A stretch of 64,000 bases of DNA from Labedaea rhizosphaerae (GTDB taxonomy: Bacteria > Actinomycetota > Actinomycetes > Mycobacteriales > Pseudonocardiaceae). Location: the NCBI RefSeq assembly GCF_004362825.1, contig NZ_SNXZ01000001.1, forward strand, positions 1,612,001 through 1,676,000. Reading direction: 5' to 3'. Of the stretch, positions 27,079 through 35,858 are shown one piece after another (the first letter of the stretch is position 1; every line of letters starts with the position of its first letter). The position numbers and the translations under genes are program-made. Below the pieces are notes generated by a model. The model was not told where the DNA came from. It worked only from the letters and a program-made list of their open reading frames with translations, and made no database searches.

Positions 27079-27849
27079 GTGGACCCGACGCAGCTAGCCG
27101 CCTCCGGCCCGCTGCTGCTGGCCAGCGGGCTCGCGCTGGCTGCCGGGGCCGTGTCGTTCGCGTCGCCGTGCGTGGTGCCGCTCGTGCCCGGCTACCTGGC
27201 CTACCTGGCCGGGCTGGTAGGGGCCGACGCGCCGCCGGTGCGCGAGGACGAGCCGGCCAAGCAGGGTCGCTTCCGGGTGCTCGGCGCGGCGCTGCTGTTC
27301 GTGGCCGGGTTCTCCGTGATCTTCATCGCCGGCATGGGCGCGCTCGTGTGGCTCTCCGACGCCCTGCTGCTCAACGAGGACCTGCTGCAGCGCATCGGCG
27401 GCGTGCTCACGATCTTGATGGGCCTGGTCTTCCTCGGCCTCGTCCCCGGGATGCAGCGCGAGTTCCGCTCGCACAAGGTGCCGACGGCGGGACTGATCGG
27501 TGCGCCGGTGCTCGGCGCGATCTTCGGGCTCGGCTGGACGCCGTGCATCGGACCGACGCTGGCCGGGGTGTTCGCCATCGCCAGCGGCACCGACGGCGGC
27601 ACCGCGCGCGGGTTCTGGCTCGCGGCCGTCTACTGCCTCGGGCTCGGCGTGCCGTTCCTGGTGATCGCGCTCGGCGCGCGGTGGGCGGTGCGTGCGTCCG
27701 GGTGGCTGCGCCGCAACGGGCGCAAGGTGCAGCTGGTCGGCGGCGGCCTGCTGCTGGTCGTCGGCGTGTTGCTGGTCAGCGGACTGTGGGGGGACATCAT
27801 CTCGTGGCTTCGGGAGACGGTCGTGTCGAACTCGACGGTGCCGCTGTGA
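27079..27849 (+). CDS. ccdA: Cytochrome c biogenesis protein CcdA
   Basis: 256-residue, six-helix membrane protein of the DsbD/CcdA family that carries reducing equivalents across the membrane from cytoplasmic thioredoxin to the exported thioredoxin-like protein. The two essential cysteines are in FASPCVVPLVPGYLAYL (Cys31) and GWTPCIGPTLAG (Cys156), each followed by proline-containing helices as in the family. GTG 27079 is chosen because helix 1 begins just after it and a TACCCT -10 lies 6 bp upstream. The stop overlaps resB by 4 bp. Confidence 0.94.
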   Translation: MDPTQLAASGPLLLASGLALAAGAVSFASPCVVPLVPGYLAYLAGLVGADAPPVREDEPAKQGRFRVLGAALLFVAGFSVIFIAGMGALVWLSDALLLNEDLLQRIGGVLTILMGLVFLGLVPGMQREFRSHKVPTAGLIGAPVLGAIFGLGWTPCIGPTLAGVFAIASGTDGGTARGFWLAAVYCLGLGVPFLVIALGARWAVRASGWLRRNGRKVQLVGGGLLLVVGVLLVSGLWGDIISWLRETVVSNSTVPL

Positions 27850-29447
27850 CGGTCATCGAAGAGAAACCCGACGTCCAGCCGCCGCGCAGACGCGTCAACC
27901 CGATCCTCGCGTTGCTGCGCAACACCTGGCGCGGCCTGACGTCCATGCGCATCGCGCTGGTCCTGCTGTTCCTGCTCGCGCTCGCCACCCTGCCCGGCGC
28001 CCTGCTGCCGCAACGCAACCTCGACGCGACCAAGACCGCCAACTACATCGCCGCGCACGGCTGGTGGGGTGAGCTGCTGGACCGCCTGCAGTTCTTCGGC
28101 GTCTACTCCAGCGTCTGGTTCTCGGCGATCTACCTGCTGCTGTTCATCTCCCTCGTCGGCTGCCTCACGCCGCGCACCTGGGACTTCGTCAAGGCGTTGC
28201 GGGCGAAGCCGGTGCTGGTGCCGCGCAACCTGGCCCGCCTGCCGCACCACGCCACCAAGACCGTCGACGACGACCCCGACGAGGTCATCGCGGCGGCCAG
28301 GCAGCGCCTGCGCCGCTGGCGGATCGTCGAACGCGAGGAGGAGGACGGCGCTCGCACCTTGTCGGCCGAGCGCGGTTACCTGCGCGAGGCGGGCAACCTG
28401 GTCTTCCACTTCGCCATGCTCGGGCTGATCGTGAGCCTGGCCATCGGCAAGCTCTTCAGCTACGAGGGCGACGTCATCGTCATGGCCGACGGCTCGCAGT
28501 TCTGCAACTCCGGCGTGCTGAACTACGACTCGTTCCGCCCGGGCATCGAGATCGACGGCACCGACCTCGACCCGTTCTGCGTGAAGATCAACGACTTCTC
28601 CGCCGGGTACCTGCCCAGCGGCGCGGCCGAGAGCTTCCACGCCGACATCGAGTACCAGTCCGGCGCCGACCTGGACAACGGCACGTGGCGGCCCTACACG
28701 CTGCGGGTCAACGACCCGCTGCGGACCGCGGGCGACCGGATCTACCTGTCGGGTCACGGCTACGCGCCGGTCTTCACCGTGAAGTTCCCCAACGGCGAGA
28801 CCCGCACCCACACCACCCAGTGGGAGCCGGTCAACATCCAGAACTTCCTGTCACAGGGCGCCACCAAGTTCGACCCGCCCGGCGTGACCGACCCGGCGCA
28901 GCGGCGCACCAAGCAGCTGGCGATCACCGGCCTGCTCGCCCCGACCGCCGCCTTCGACGGGACGCTGCTGCAGTCGGTGTTCCCGGACGCGCTCAGCCCG
29001 GCCGTCGCGATCGACGTGCTGCGCGGCGACCTCGGCATCGATTCCGGGCGTGGGCAGTCGATCTTCTCCGTGGACCAGTCCATGGTGGACAGTGGGGCGC
29101 TCAAGCGGGTGGCCCGGCAGAACCTGCGCGCGGGCGAGAGCATGAAGCTCGACGACGGCACCGAGATCACCTTCGAGGGTCTGCGTCCGTGGGTGAACCT
29201 CCAGGTGTCGCACGACCCGACGCAACTCTGGGTGCTCGCGTTCGCGTTGCTGATCGTGCTCGGCCTCGGGACGTCACTCACCGTGAAGCGCCGCCGGGTC
29301 TGGGTGCGCGCGACCCCAGCAACCGGAGACGACGCCGGGGGACGTACGGTGGTCGCAGTCGGTGGGCTCGCGCGCACCGATCAGGCGGGTTACGGCGAGG
29401 AGTTCGCGCGGATCGAACGCGCCCTCCTCGGGGACAAGGAGACCTGA
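27846..29447 (+). CDS. resB: ResB-like System II cytochrome c synthesis protein
   Basis: 533-residue membrane component of the CcsA/CcsB (ResB/ResC) haem lyase that attaches haem to apocytochrome c on the outer face of the membrane. Helices are seen at about 25-45, 75-93 and 180-200, followed by a large extracytoplasmic domain of about 270 residues, a last helix near 455-475 (LWVLAFALLIVLGLGTSL), and a cytoplasmic tail. The GTG start at 27846 overlaps the ccdA stop, and the stop overlaps ccsB by one base (TGATG). Rv0528 is the M. tuberculosis counterpart. Confidence 0.92.
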   Translation: MTVIEEKPDVQPPRRRVNPILALLRNTWRGLTSMRIALVLLFLLALATLPGALLPQRNLDATKTANYIAAHGWWGELLDRLQFFGVYSSVWFSAIYLLLFISLVGCLTPRTWDFVKALRAKPVLVPRNLARLPHHATKTVDDDPDEVIAAARQRLRRWRIVEREEEDGARTLSAERGYLREAGNLVFHFAMLGLIVSLAIGKLFSYEGDVIVMADGSQFCNSGVLNYDSFRPGIEIDGTDLDPFCVKINDFSAGYLPSGAAESFHADIEYQSGADLDNGTWRPYTLRVNDPLRTAGDRIYLSGHGYAPVFTVKFPNGETRTHTTQWEPVNIQNFLSQGATKFDPPGVTDPAQRRTKQLAITGLLAPTAAFDGTLLQSVFPDALSPAVAIDVLRGDLGIDSGRGQSIFSVDQSMVDSGALKRVARQNLRAGESMKLDDGTEITFEGLRPWVNLQVSHDPTQLWVLAFALLIVLGLGTSLTVKRRRVWVRATPATGDDAGGRTVVAVGGLARTDQAGYGEEFARIERALLGDKET

Positions 29448-30442
29448 TGCCGGTCAACGAAACCCTGGCCACCTACAGCGACTGGGCCTATGGCACCGCG
29501 GTGGTCATCTACGTACTCGCGATGATCTTCTTCCTGGTCGAGCAGGCGATGCACCGCGCGCCCGGCAAAGCCAAGCTCGAGGTCGAGGCCAAGCAGCTCG
29601 CCACCGTCGGCGGCCCGGCCGAGCTCGACGACACCAACGACACTGAGGACACCGACGACTCCGACGAACCCGAGGCGCCCAAGGCGGACCGCGGGGACCG
29701 GATCGGACGGATGGGCTTCGCCCTGCTGGTGCTGGGCGCGTTGCTGCACCTCGGTGCCGTGCTGGCCCGCGGTTTCGCGACCGAGCGGGTGCCGTGGGGC
29801 AACATGTACGAGTACGGCTCCGCGGTGTGCCTGGTCGCCGTGATCGCCTGGATCGTGCTGATCCGCAGCTTCCCGGTCCGCCGCCTCACCGCGTTCGTGC
29901 TGCTGCCGATCGTCGTGCTGATGTTCCTCGGCGGCACGGTGCTCTACACCGCGGCCGCGCCCGTGCAGCCCGCGCTGCAGTCGTACTGGCTGGTCATCCA
30001 CGTCTCCGCGGCCGCGTCCGCGAGCGGCATCCTGCTGGTGCCCGGCGTGGCGAGCGTGCTGTACCTGGTCAAGTCGGCCAACGAGAAGAACCCGGCGCGG
30101 TTCGGGCGGTTCGCCGGCCGGCTGCCCGCCCTCGACGTGCTCGACCGCATCGCCTACCGCACCACGATCATCGCCTTCCCGGTCTTCACCTTCGGCGTGG
30201 TGTGCGGGGCGATCTGGGCCGAGTCGGCGTGGGGCCGGTTCTGGAACTGGGACCCCAAGGAGACCTGCGCGCTGGTCGCCTGGGTCATCTACGCCGCGTA
30301 CCTGCACGCCCGCGCGACTGCCGGGTGGCGGGGAACCAAAGCCGCGGCGATCAACGTCCTAGGGTTCGCCGCGATGGTGTTCAACCTGTTCTTCATCAAC
30401 CTGGTAACGGCAGGGCTGCATTCCTACGCGGGTCTCGGCTGA
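29447..30442 (+). CDS. ccsB: Cytochrome c biogenesis protein CcsB (haem-handling WWD protein)
   Basis: 331-residue polytopic protein, second half of the System II haem lyase. It carries the tryptophan-rich WWD motif WAESAWGRFWNWDPKETCAL between two late helices, which binds haem at the outer surface, and conserved histidines flank it in other helices (VIHVSAAAS, LLHLGAVL). A cytoplasmic acidic loop after helix 1 (DDTNDTEDTDDSDEPE) is a local low-complexity insert. It ends the tlpA-ccdA-resB-ccsB block; the proteins made should serve cytochrome c such as the QcrC subunit of the bc1 complex, not encoded here. Confidence 0.94.
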   Translation: MPVNETLATYSDWAYGTAVVIYVLAMIFFLVEQAMHRAPGKAKLEVEAKQLATVGGPAELDDTNDTEDTDDSDEPEAPKADRGDRIGRMGFALLVLGALLHLGAVLARGFATERVPWGNMYEYGSAVCLVAVIAWIVLIRSFPVRRLTAFVLLPIVVLMFLGGTVLYTAAAPVQPALQSYWLVIHVSAAASASGILLVPGVASVLYLVKSANEKNPARFGRFAGRLPALDVLDRIAYRTTIIAFPVFTFGVVCGAIWAESAWGRFWNWDPKETCALVAWVIYAAYLHARATAGWRGTKAAAINVLGFAAMVFNLFFINLVTAGLHSYAGLG

Positions 30443-30475
30443 ACTGGCATCGTTCGACCCCTCTGTCAGGCGTCA

Positions 30476-30504
30476 CCGGGTGCGGCGACTAACGTCGCAC
30501 CCGG
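30476..30504 (+). other. 9-bp perfect stem-loop containing a -10-like TAACGT
   Basis: CCGGGTGCG pairs with CGCACCCGG around an 11-nt loop, 33 bp after the ccsB stop. The loop contains TAACGT, a TANNNT match that could serve as -10 for the ATPase gene at 30548. The element may terminate ccsB transcription, act as promoter, or both. Confidence 0.45.
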
Positions 30505-30547
30505 GGATACCGGGGTCGACACGGGATTGTGCGGGAGGACAGCAGCG

Positions 30548-31870
30548 GTGAACGGACGTTATGACGAGTCTGCGCCGCGGCCGGATGGCGCTTGGACGAC
30601 CGGCGAGCAGGTGACCACCGAGAGCACGCATCTCGAGCACGACGACCGAACCGATTCGACCAAGCACCCGGCGACGCCTTCGGGTGGGACACCTGTTCAA
30701 CTAGCAGGGGTCCAGCAACCGCAGGGCTACCCGGGCACGCCGCCCGGCGGCACGCCCGCGTTGCCGCCCTACATCGACCAGACGCCGTCCGCGCCGCAGG
30801 GCTACGAGCAGCCGCAGCACCCGTACGCGCCGCAGCCGCAGTACGCGCCGCCGCCGGGCTACCAGCAGCAGCCACAGAACCAACAGAACCCGCAGCAGCA
30901 CAACCCGTACGCGGCGCAGTCGCAGTGGAGTTCGCCGCAGCAGCCGACCGGTTCCACCGAGCACGAGCTGTCGTCGGCGCGGTTGATCAAGCAGCAGAAG
31001 CGGGCGCCGTCCTCGGGCTGGCGGCGTGCGGTGTACGTGGCCAGCGGCCACATGATCAACCCCGGCGAAGCGCCGATGGACGTCAAGCGGCGCGAGCTGA
31101 TCACGCGGGTCAACCGGCCGCTGCGGGGTTGCTACAAGATCGCGATGCTGAGCCTCAAGGGCGGCGTCGGCAAGACCACGACCACCACGACGCTGGGCTC
31201 GACGTTCGCGTCTTTGCGCGGCGACCGCGTGATCGCCGTGGACGCCAACCCCGACCGCGGCACGCTGAGCCAGAAGATCCCGCTGGAGACCACGGCGACC
31301 GTGCGGCACCTGCTGCGCGACGTCGACCGGATCACCCGCTACAGCGACATCCGCGCGTACACCTCACAGGGTCCGTCGCGGCTCGAGGTGCTGGCCAGCG
31401 AGCAGGACCCGGCGGTCTCGGAGGCGTTCAGCGAGGACGACTACCGGCGCACGGTCCAGCTGCTCGAGCACTTCTACAACATCGTGCTCACCGACTGCGG
31501 CACCGGCCTGATGCACTCGGCCATGAAGGGCGTGCTCGACCTGGCGGACTCGCTGGTGATCGTGTCGTCCGGTTCGGTGGACGGCGCCCGCAGCGCGTCG
31601 GCGACGCTGGACTGGCTCGACGCCCACGGCTACCGCCTGCTGGTCGCCAAGTCCGTCGCGGTGATCAACTCGGTGCGCCCGGGTTCCGGCTCGGTCGACC
31701 TGGACAAGCTGTCCCAGCACTTCAACGCCCGCTGCCGGGCGGTGTGCCGGATCCCGTTCGACGCACACCTGGAAGAAGGCGCGGAGATCGAGCTCGACCG
31801 GCTTGCCCCGGCCACCCGCCTGGCGTTGCTGGAGATGGCGGCGACGGTCGCGGAGGACTTCCCGGCCTGA
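30548..31870 (+). CDS. MinD/ParA-like ATPase with a Pro/Gln-rich N-terminus
   Basis: 440 residues. The first 130 are disordered and rich in Pro, Gln, Gly and Tyr (PPGYQQQPQNQQNPQQHN). The C-terminal half is a deviant Walker ATPase: Walker A LSLKGGVGKTTTTTTLG, VIAVDANPDRGTLS for Walker A', and NIVLTDCGTGL for Walker B. This layout is shared by actinobacterial MinD-like proteins such as Rv0530 and EspI, which are linked to polar or secretion functions; the role here is unknown. The GTG start at 30548 has GGGAGGA about 8 bp upstream. It follows ccsB just as Rv0530 follows Rv0529. Confidence 0.85.
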   Translation: MNGRYDESAPRPDGAWTTGEQVTTESTHLEHDDRTDSTKHPATPSGGTPVQLAGVQQPQGYPGTPPGGTPALPPYIDQTPSAPQGYEQPQHPYAPQPQYAPPPGYQQQPQNQQNPQQHNPYAAQSQWSSPQQPTGSTEHELSSARLIKQQKRAPSSGWRRAVYVASGHMINPGEAPMDVKRRELITRVNRPLRGCYKIAMLSLKGGVGKTTTTTTLGSTFASLRGDRVIAVDANPDRGTLSQKIPLETTATVRHLLRDVDRITRYSDIRAYTSQGPSRLEVLASEQDPAVSEAFSEDDYRRTVQLLEHFYNIVLTDCGTGLMHSAMKGVLDLADSLVIVSSGSVDGARSASATLDWLDAHGYRLLVAKSVAVINSVRPGSGSVDLDKLSQHFNARCRAVCRIPFDAHLEEGAEIELDRLAPATRLALLEMAATVAEDFPA

Positions 31871-31897
31871 GCCCGCTCGGGGTCGGCGCTGAGCTTG

Positions 31898-32083
31898 TTA
31901 CGCGCCCCCGTCCTCGGGCTTGCGCTTGTCGAGGCTGCGCAGGAACTCAGGATCGTCGTCGGGCGCGGTCACGCGCCGGGGCCGGGTGCTGCGTGGCGTG
32001 GGCTCGTTGGCAGGCACCCCGAAAGCACGCCACAGCAGCACAGCGATGGTGACGAGACCGATCGCGGCGAGGACGAACAACAT
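31898..32083 (-). CDS. Small single-helix membrane protein
   Basis: 61 residues: an N-terminal transmembrane helix (MLFVLAAIGLVTIAVLLW) and a basic then acidic cytoplasmic tail ending in KRKPEDGGA. ATG 32083 is chosen because GAGGAAGG lies 8 bp upstream; a TTG at 32101 would start inside that ribosome binding site. It is convergent with the ATPase gene, 27 bp apart. A similar small membrane gene (Rv0531) lies here in M. tuberculosis. No function is known. Confidence 0.68.
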   Translation of the reverse strand: MLFVLAAIGLVTIAVLLWRAFGVPANEPTPRSTRPRRVTAPDDDPEFLRSLDKRKPEDGGA

Positions 32084-32178
32084 TCTGGCCACCTTCCTCA
32101 AGCATCGTCACCGAGGGTAGCCCAAGTGCCGGTCCTGCGCGTTCATCCGCACCCGTCCGTTATGTACCGAATAACGGA

Positions 32179-32379
32179 TCAGCCGGTTGCTTCGGTCGTC
32201 AGCTCGGCGAGCAGGGTCTTGACCTCGGACTCCCGGAACCGGCGGTGCCCGCCCGGGGTGCGGATCGAACCGATGCGGCCCGCGGTGGCCCAGCGGGTGA
32301 CCGTCTTCGGGTCGACACGGAACAACGCGGCGACCTCTCCCGGTGTCAGCAGGCGCTCGCCGACATGCGCGATGGTCAT
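32179..32379 (-). CDS. bldC: Developmental regulator BldC
   Basis: 66-residue MerR-like DNA-binding protein that is a single winged-helix domain: LLTPGEVAALFRVDPKTVTRW is the helix-turn-helix and IRTPGGHRRFRESEV the wing. It matches Streptomyces BldC almost residue for residue through this core. BldC binds DNA as head-to-tail oligomers on repeats and delays sporulation onset in Streptomyces. ATG 32379 has a strong GGAGG 7 bp upstream; the frame extends further 5' without another signal. It is divergent from the Lrp/AsnC gene with about 150 bp between. Confidence 0.93.
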   Translation of the reverse strand: MTIAHVGERLLTPGEVAALFRVDPKTVTRWATAGRIGSIRTPGGHRRFRESEVKTLLAELTTEATG

Positions 32380-32523
32380 GGTGGCCTCCCTCGTTTCGAC
32401 TTGGCGGATCAGGCGTACCGGTCTGATCGTGGCATCTCGCCCGTCAGGTACTCGAACGGTTGTCAGATGGTAAAGAGGTAGTAAGGGACAAAACGGCGGG
32501 ATCGGACATGGACGCCGACGTCG

Positions 32524-32529
32524 TAAAGT
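32524..32529 (+). promoter_or_regulatory. -10 element (TAAAGT), leaderless start
   Basis: TAAAGT, 7 bp, then GTG at 32537; the hexamer overlaps the alternative GTG at 32528, which argues for the later start. Confidence 0.55.
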
Positions 32530-32536
32530 GCCCGGC

Positions 32537-33019
32537 GTGGACGACGTCGACCGCCGCATCATCGCGGCCCTGCGCACCAACGGACGCGTGACCTACGCCG
32601 ACCTCGGCCGGCAGGTCGGGCTCTCGGCGTCGGCGGTGCACGAACGCGTCGGCAAACTGGAGACGACCGGGGTCATCACGGGCTACCACGCCGTCGTGGA
32701 CCCGCGCACGGTCGGCCTCGGCGTCACCGCGCTGGTCGGCATCCAGCTCTCCGACAACGGTGAGCAGGAAGAGGTCGCCACCTCCCTGGGCCGCCAGCCC
32801 GAGGTCGAGTCCTGCTACGCCGTCGCTGGTGACGAGGCGTTCATCGTCAAGGTCCGGGTCGGCACGGTCGACGAACTCGAGCACACGCTGGGCCGGCTGC
32901 GCCGCCTGGAGGGCGTGTCCCGCACCCGGACCACCGTCGTGCTCTCCACCCGGTTCGAGGGCCGGCCGAACCCCGTCGAGCACTACGGTGATCCCGACGT
33001 CGAACAGGCAGGGCGGTAG
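32537..33019 (+). CDS. Lrp/AsnC family transcriptional regulator
   Basis: 160 residues. Residues 1-60 form the AsnC-type helix-turn-helix (DDVDRRIIAALRTNGR, then YADLGRQVGLSASAVHERVGKLE), and 65-150 the RAM ligand-binding domain (ALVGIQLSDN, SCYAVAGDEAFIVKVRV, RTRTTVVLSTRFEG). Such proteins form octamers and respond to amino acids. GTG 32537 is chosen because TAAAGT lies 7 bp before it. No amino-acid enzyme is adjacent, except the cysteine synthase-like gene 1.5 kb away, so the ligand is unknown. Confidence 0.9.
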   Translation: MDDVDRRIIAALRTNGRVTYADLGRQVGLSASAVHERVGKLETTGVITGYHAVVDPRTVGLGVTALVGIQLSDNGEQEEVATSLGRQPEVESCYAVAGDEAFIVKVRVGTVDELEHTLGRLRRLEGVSRTRTTVVLSTRFEGRPNPVEHYGDPDVEQAGR

Positions 33020-33022
33020 CGT
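33017..33022 (+). promoter_or_regulatory. -10 element (TAGCGT) for the DUF4229 gene
   Basis: TAGCGT overlaps the preceding TAG stop and is 8 bp before GTG 33031. An alternative GTG at 33025 would be only 2 bp away. Confidence 0.4.
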
Positions 33023-33030
33023 CGGTGGTT

Positions 33031-33333
33031 GTGGAACAGGCGGGCGGCGGGAACCGGTTCGGGCGCGACCTCGTGCTCTACACGCTGGCGCGGGTGGTGC
33101 TCGTGGCGGCGCTCACGGTCGTGCTCGCCCTGGTCAAAGTTCCTTTGCTCGTGGCCCTGGCCATCGCGCTGGTCGCCGGTTTCCCTTTGAGTCTTTTACT
33201 GTTCCGCGGCCTGAACCAGCGGGTCACCACCGGGCTGGCCGAGCGGAACAAGGCCCGCTACGACGAGCGGCAGCGCCTGCGCGCCCAGCTCCGTGGCGAC
33301 GAGACCGCCGATGACCAGGGCAAAGACGACTAG
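33031..33333 (+). CDS. DUF4229 family membrane protein
   Basis: 100 residues with two transmembrane helices (about 14-36 and 40-58) and a basic cytoplasmic C-terminus (LNQRVTTGLAERNKARYDERQRL). The DLVLYTLARVVLVA start and the FRGLNQRVTTGLAE segment are characteristic of DUF4229 proteins of actinobacteria, whose function is unknown; Rv0533 region genes lie at the same place. GTG 33031 is chosen by distance from the TAGCGT element; GTG 33025 is possible. The stop codon overlaps that of the convergent DUF2330 gene in a CTAG quartet. Confidence 0.8.
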   Translation: MEQAGGGNRFGRDLVLYTLARVVLVAALTVVLALVKVPLLVALAIALVAGFPLSLLLFRGLNQRVTTGLAERNKARYDERQRLRAQLRGDETADDQGKDD

Positions 33334-34424
33334 GGCCGACGCCGCCGGCTGAGCATCACCGCGCCCGTGGCCGTCGAGACCAGCGCGAGCGCCAGGACGA
33401 CGATCCCCAGCGTCAACGCGGTGCCGGAGTGCCAGAAATCACTTTTCGAGTCGCTGGAATCGGCCGCCGCGGTGACGGAGTGGTGCACGACCTTGCGTTG
33501 CGTGATCACCGTCTTGTACGGCTGGTCGTCGGGCGCCTGGGTAAAGGAAATGTCATCGGTGATGTCCGAGGGCGTCGGCCAGTCGCCGTCGTAGCGGGTG
33601 ACGAACGTCGGCGTGCCGGCCGTGGCGGGCACCGCCGGGTATCGGGCCTGGTCGTTGACGCCGGCGAAGTAGAGCTGGAGCTCGCCGTCGGCCGGAGCCG
33701 GTGAGGTCGCGCTCATCTTGTGGTCGGCCAGCACGTAGAGGCGCAGCGACTGCGGTGTCGAGGCGCCCGCGGACAGCCGCATCGGGTAGACGGCCCGCGG
33801 CGAGTCGAAGCTGACCCGCAGCGGCGGCAGCACGCCACCGAGCGAGTGGTCGCCGGCGCCGGACATCTTGACCGCGACCACCTGCCAGCCGTCGGACAGG
33901 TACTTCGCCAAGCCCTCGGACAGCTTCGGGGAGATCGTGAACCCGTTGTCGGTCAACCACTTGGCGACGGCCTTCGGGTCGGAGCCGGTCAGCTGGGCGA
34001 CGTCGTACGGGCCGAGCGTCACGCGGTCGGTCACGCTCACCGGCGGCGCGCTCGACGGCGGGGCGGCCCCCGCGCCGCGGCCGTCGCCGTCGTCGTCCCC
34101 CTCGACCTCGACGGTGCGGACCTCGGGCGCGGTGAGCTGCTCGAGCTGGTCGAACAGCGCCTGGTCGCCGAGCTCCATCGACGCCCGCCTTGGCACCGGC
34201 ATGACCCAGGCCGCCTTGGTCGCCGTGGTGTCGGCGGCGAACTGCATGCTCACCACCTCGTGCCCCGGCGTCAGCTGCACCACGGCGGTCTCCTGGTGCA
34301 CGCTCACCTTCTCGTCGGCCACGAACCCACCGCACCCGCACGCCTGCGCGGCCAGCGGCGAGGCCACCCCGAGCCCGCCCGCCAGGACCGCGACGGTCAG
34401 TGTTCTGCTGATTCCCCTGCGCAT
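33330..34424 (-). CDS. DUF2330 family exported, membrane-tethered protein
   Basis: 364 residues: a Sec signal peptide (about 1-28, ending ASPLAAQA), then CGCGGFVADEKV, a cysteine pair at the mature N-terminus conserved in DUF2330, a large extracytoplasmic domain with AAWVMPVPRRASMELGD, and a C-terminal helix (TLGIVVLALALVSTATGAVML) before RRRRP. The family is widespread in actinobacteria and unassigned. ATG 34424 has AGGAGGGG 4 bp upstream. It is divergent from the cysteine synthase-like gene and its stop overlaps that of DUF4229. Confidence 0.85.
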   Translation of the reverse strand: MRRGISRTLTVAVLAGGLGVASPLAAQACGCGGFVADEKVSVHQETAVVQLTPGHEVVSMQFAADTTATKAAWVMPVPRRASMELGDQALFDQLEQLTAPEVRTVEVEGDDDGDGRGAGAAPPSSAPPVSVTDRVTLGPYDVAQLTGSDPKAVAKWLTDNGFTISPKLSEGLAKYLSDGWQVVAVKMSGAGDHSLGGVLPPLRVSFDSPRAVYPMRLSAGASTPQSLRLYVLADHKMSATSPAPADGELQLYFAGVNDQARYPAVPATAGTPTFVTRYDGDWPTPSDITDDISFTQAPDDQPYKTVITQRKVVHHSVTAAADSSDSKSDFWHSGTALTLGIVVLALALVSTATGAVMLSRRRRP

Positions 34425-34508
34425 GACACCCCTCCTGTCGTTGCCGAACTGACGGAGTGCGCGCCTGATCGGGTTCGCAGCGATGACGAATCGTGATGCT
34501 TGACCGGT

Positions 34509-34514
34509 TAGCGT
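34509..34514 (+). promoter_or_regulatory. -10 element (TAGCGT), near-leaderless start
   Basis: TAGCGT, 8 bp, then ATG at 34523. The open frame starting at 34493 would place the start upstream of this element. Confidence 0.45.
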
Positions 34515-34522
34515 CACTGTCC

Positions 34523-35629
34523 ATGAGTGACCGTGACTGGGTGTGTGAGGCTATTCGGCTGATCGACGCCGACGCCAACCGCAGCGCCGACACCCACCTC
34601 CTCCCGTTTCCCCTGCCCGCGGAGTGGGGCGTGCGGCTCTACCTCAAGGACGAGTCCACCCACCCGACCGGCTCGCTCAAGCACCGCCTCGCTCGCTCGC
34701 TGTTCCTGTACGCGCTGTGCAACGGCTGGGTCACCGAAGGCACGCCGGTGATCGAGGCGTCCTCGGGGTCCACGGCGGTCTCGGAGGCGTACTTCGCCCG
34801 GATGCTGGGGCTGCCGTTCATCGCCGTGATGCCGCGTTCGACCAGCACCGAGAAGGTCGCGCTGATCGAGCGCCAAGGCGGGCGGTGCCACTTCGTCGAC
34901 GAGCCCGGCGCCATTTACGCCGAGTCCCGCAGGCTGGCCGACGAGCTCGGCGGGCACTACCTCGACCAGTTCACCTACGCCGAGCGGGCCACCGACTGGC
35001 GCGGCAACAACAACATCGCCGAGTCGATCTTCGAGCAGATGCGCCTGGAACCCGACCCCGAGCCGGCGTGGATCGTCGTCGGCGCGGGCACCGGCGGCAC
35101 CAGCGCCACCATCGGCCGGTTCATCCGGTACCGCAGGCTGCGCACCCGGCTCGCCGTCGTCGACCCGGAGAACTCCGTCTTCCACGACGCGTGGCACGAC
35201 TGCGCCCGCGACCTGACCGGCTGTCGCGGCTCCCGCATCGAGGGCATCGGCCGCCCGCGGGTGGAGCCGTCGTTCGTCGGCGAGGTGATCGACCGGATGA
35301 TCAAGGTGCCGGACGCCGCGTCCATCGCCGCGATCCGGGCCGTCGAGGTCATCCTGGGCCGCCGGGTCGGCGGCTCGACCGGCACCAACCTGTGGGGTGC
35401 GTTCCAGATCGTCGCCGAGATGCGGGCGGCCGGGCGCACCGGCAGCGTCGTCACGTTGCTCTGCGACGGCGGCGAGCGCTACGGCCACACCTACTACGAC
35501 GACGCGTGGGTGGCCGCGCAAGGGCTCGACCTGACCGCGCACGAAGCGGTCCTGGGCGACTTCCTGGCCACCGGGGACTGGCCGGAACCAGCGCGCGCCG
35601 CGCGGCTGGTCACGGAAAGCACGACGTGA
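34523..35629 (+). CDS. PLP-dependent cysteine synthase-family protein (Cds1-like)
   Basis: 368-residue fold type II PLP enzyme. The Schiff-base lysine is in [14 protein letters not shown] (Lys53), the substrate loop is [18 protein letters not shown], and the phosphate-binding [13 protein letters not shown] follows at about residue 190. It is more similar to the Cds1 cysteine desulfhydrase group of actinobacteria (Rv3684-type) than to CysK, which would make it release sulfide and pyruvate from cysteine; this is inference. The C-terminal CDGGERY motif is typical. The ATG at 34523 is set by the TAGCGT element. Its stop overlaps the start of a small acidic gene. Confidence 0.85.
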   Translation: MSDRDWVCEAIRLIDADANRSADTHLLPFPLPAEWGVRLYLKDESTHPTGSLKHRLARSLFLYALCNGWVTEGTPVIEASSGSTAVSEAYFARMLGLPFIAVMPRSTSTEKVALIERQGGRCHFVDEPGAIYAESRRLADELGGHYLDQFTYAERATDWRGNNNIAESIFEQMRLEPDPEPAWIVVGAGTGGTSATIGRFIRYRRLRTRLAVVDPENSVFHDAWHDCARDLTGCRGSRIEGIGRPRVEPSFVGEVIDRMIKVPDAASIAAIRAVEVILGRRVGGSTGTNLWGAFQIVAEMRAAGRTGSVVTLLCDGGERYGHTYYDDAWVAAQGLDLTAHEAVLGDFLATGDWPEPARAARLVTESTT

Positions 35630-35853
35630 TGGGGGCCGAGCCCGAGTGGAAGACCCCGGAGATCCGGGCGGCCGAGGCCCGGCTCGAGCGCTCGGCCGAG
35701 GCCGTGCGGGAACTCGTGGAGAAGATCGAGCGCGAAGGCCTGCCGTCCGCCCCGGCAAGCGATCCCGACGAGGCCGCCCAGCCGGACACCGCGCCGGACC
35801 GGACTGACGGTGACAGCGAGGGCAACATCGTCCTGCGCGACAGCTCCTGGTAG
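35629..35853 (+). CDS. Small acidic protein of unknown function
   Basis: 74 residues, strongly acidic, with an amphipathic helix (RAAEARLERSAEAVRELVEKI) and a disordered Asp/Pro-rich end. The ATG overlaps the preceding stop (TGATG), so it is translationally coupled to the cysteine synthase-like enzyme; an in-frame GTG sits just before it. No family is recognised. It could be a partner or stabiliser of that enzyme, by position only. A pair of GAATG dyads follows immediately. Confidence 0.55.
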   Translation: MGAEPEWKTPEIRAAEARLERSAEAVRELVEKIEREGLPSAPASDPDEAAQPDTAPDRTDGDSEGNIVLRDSSW

Positions 35854-35858
35854 CCCGC

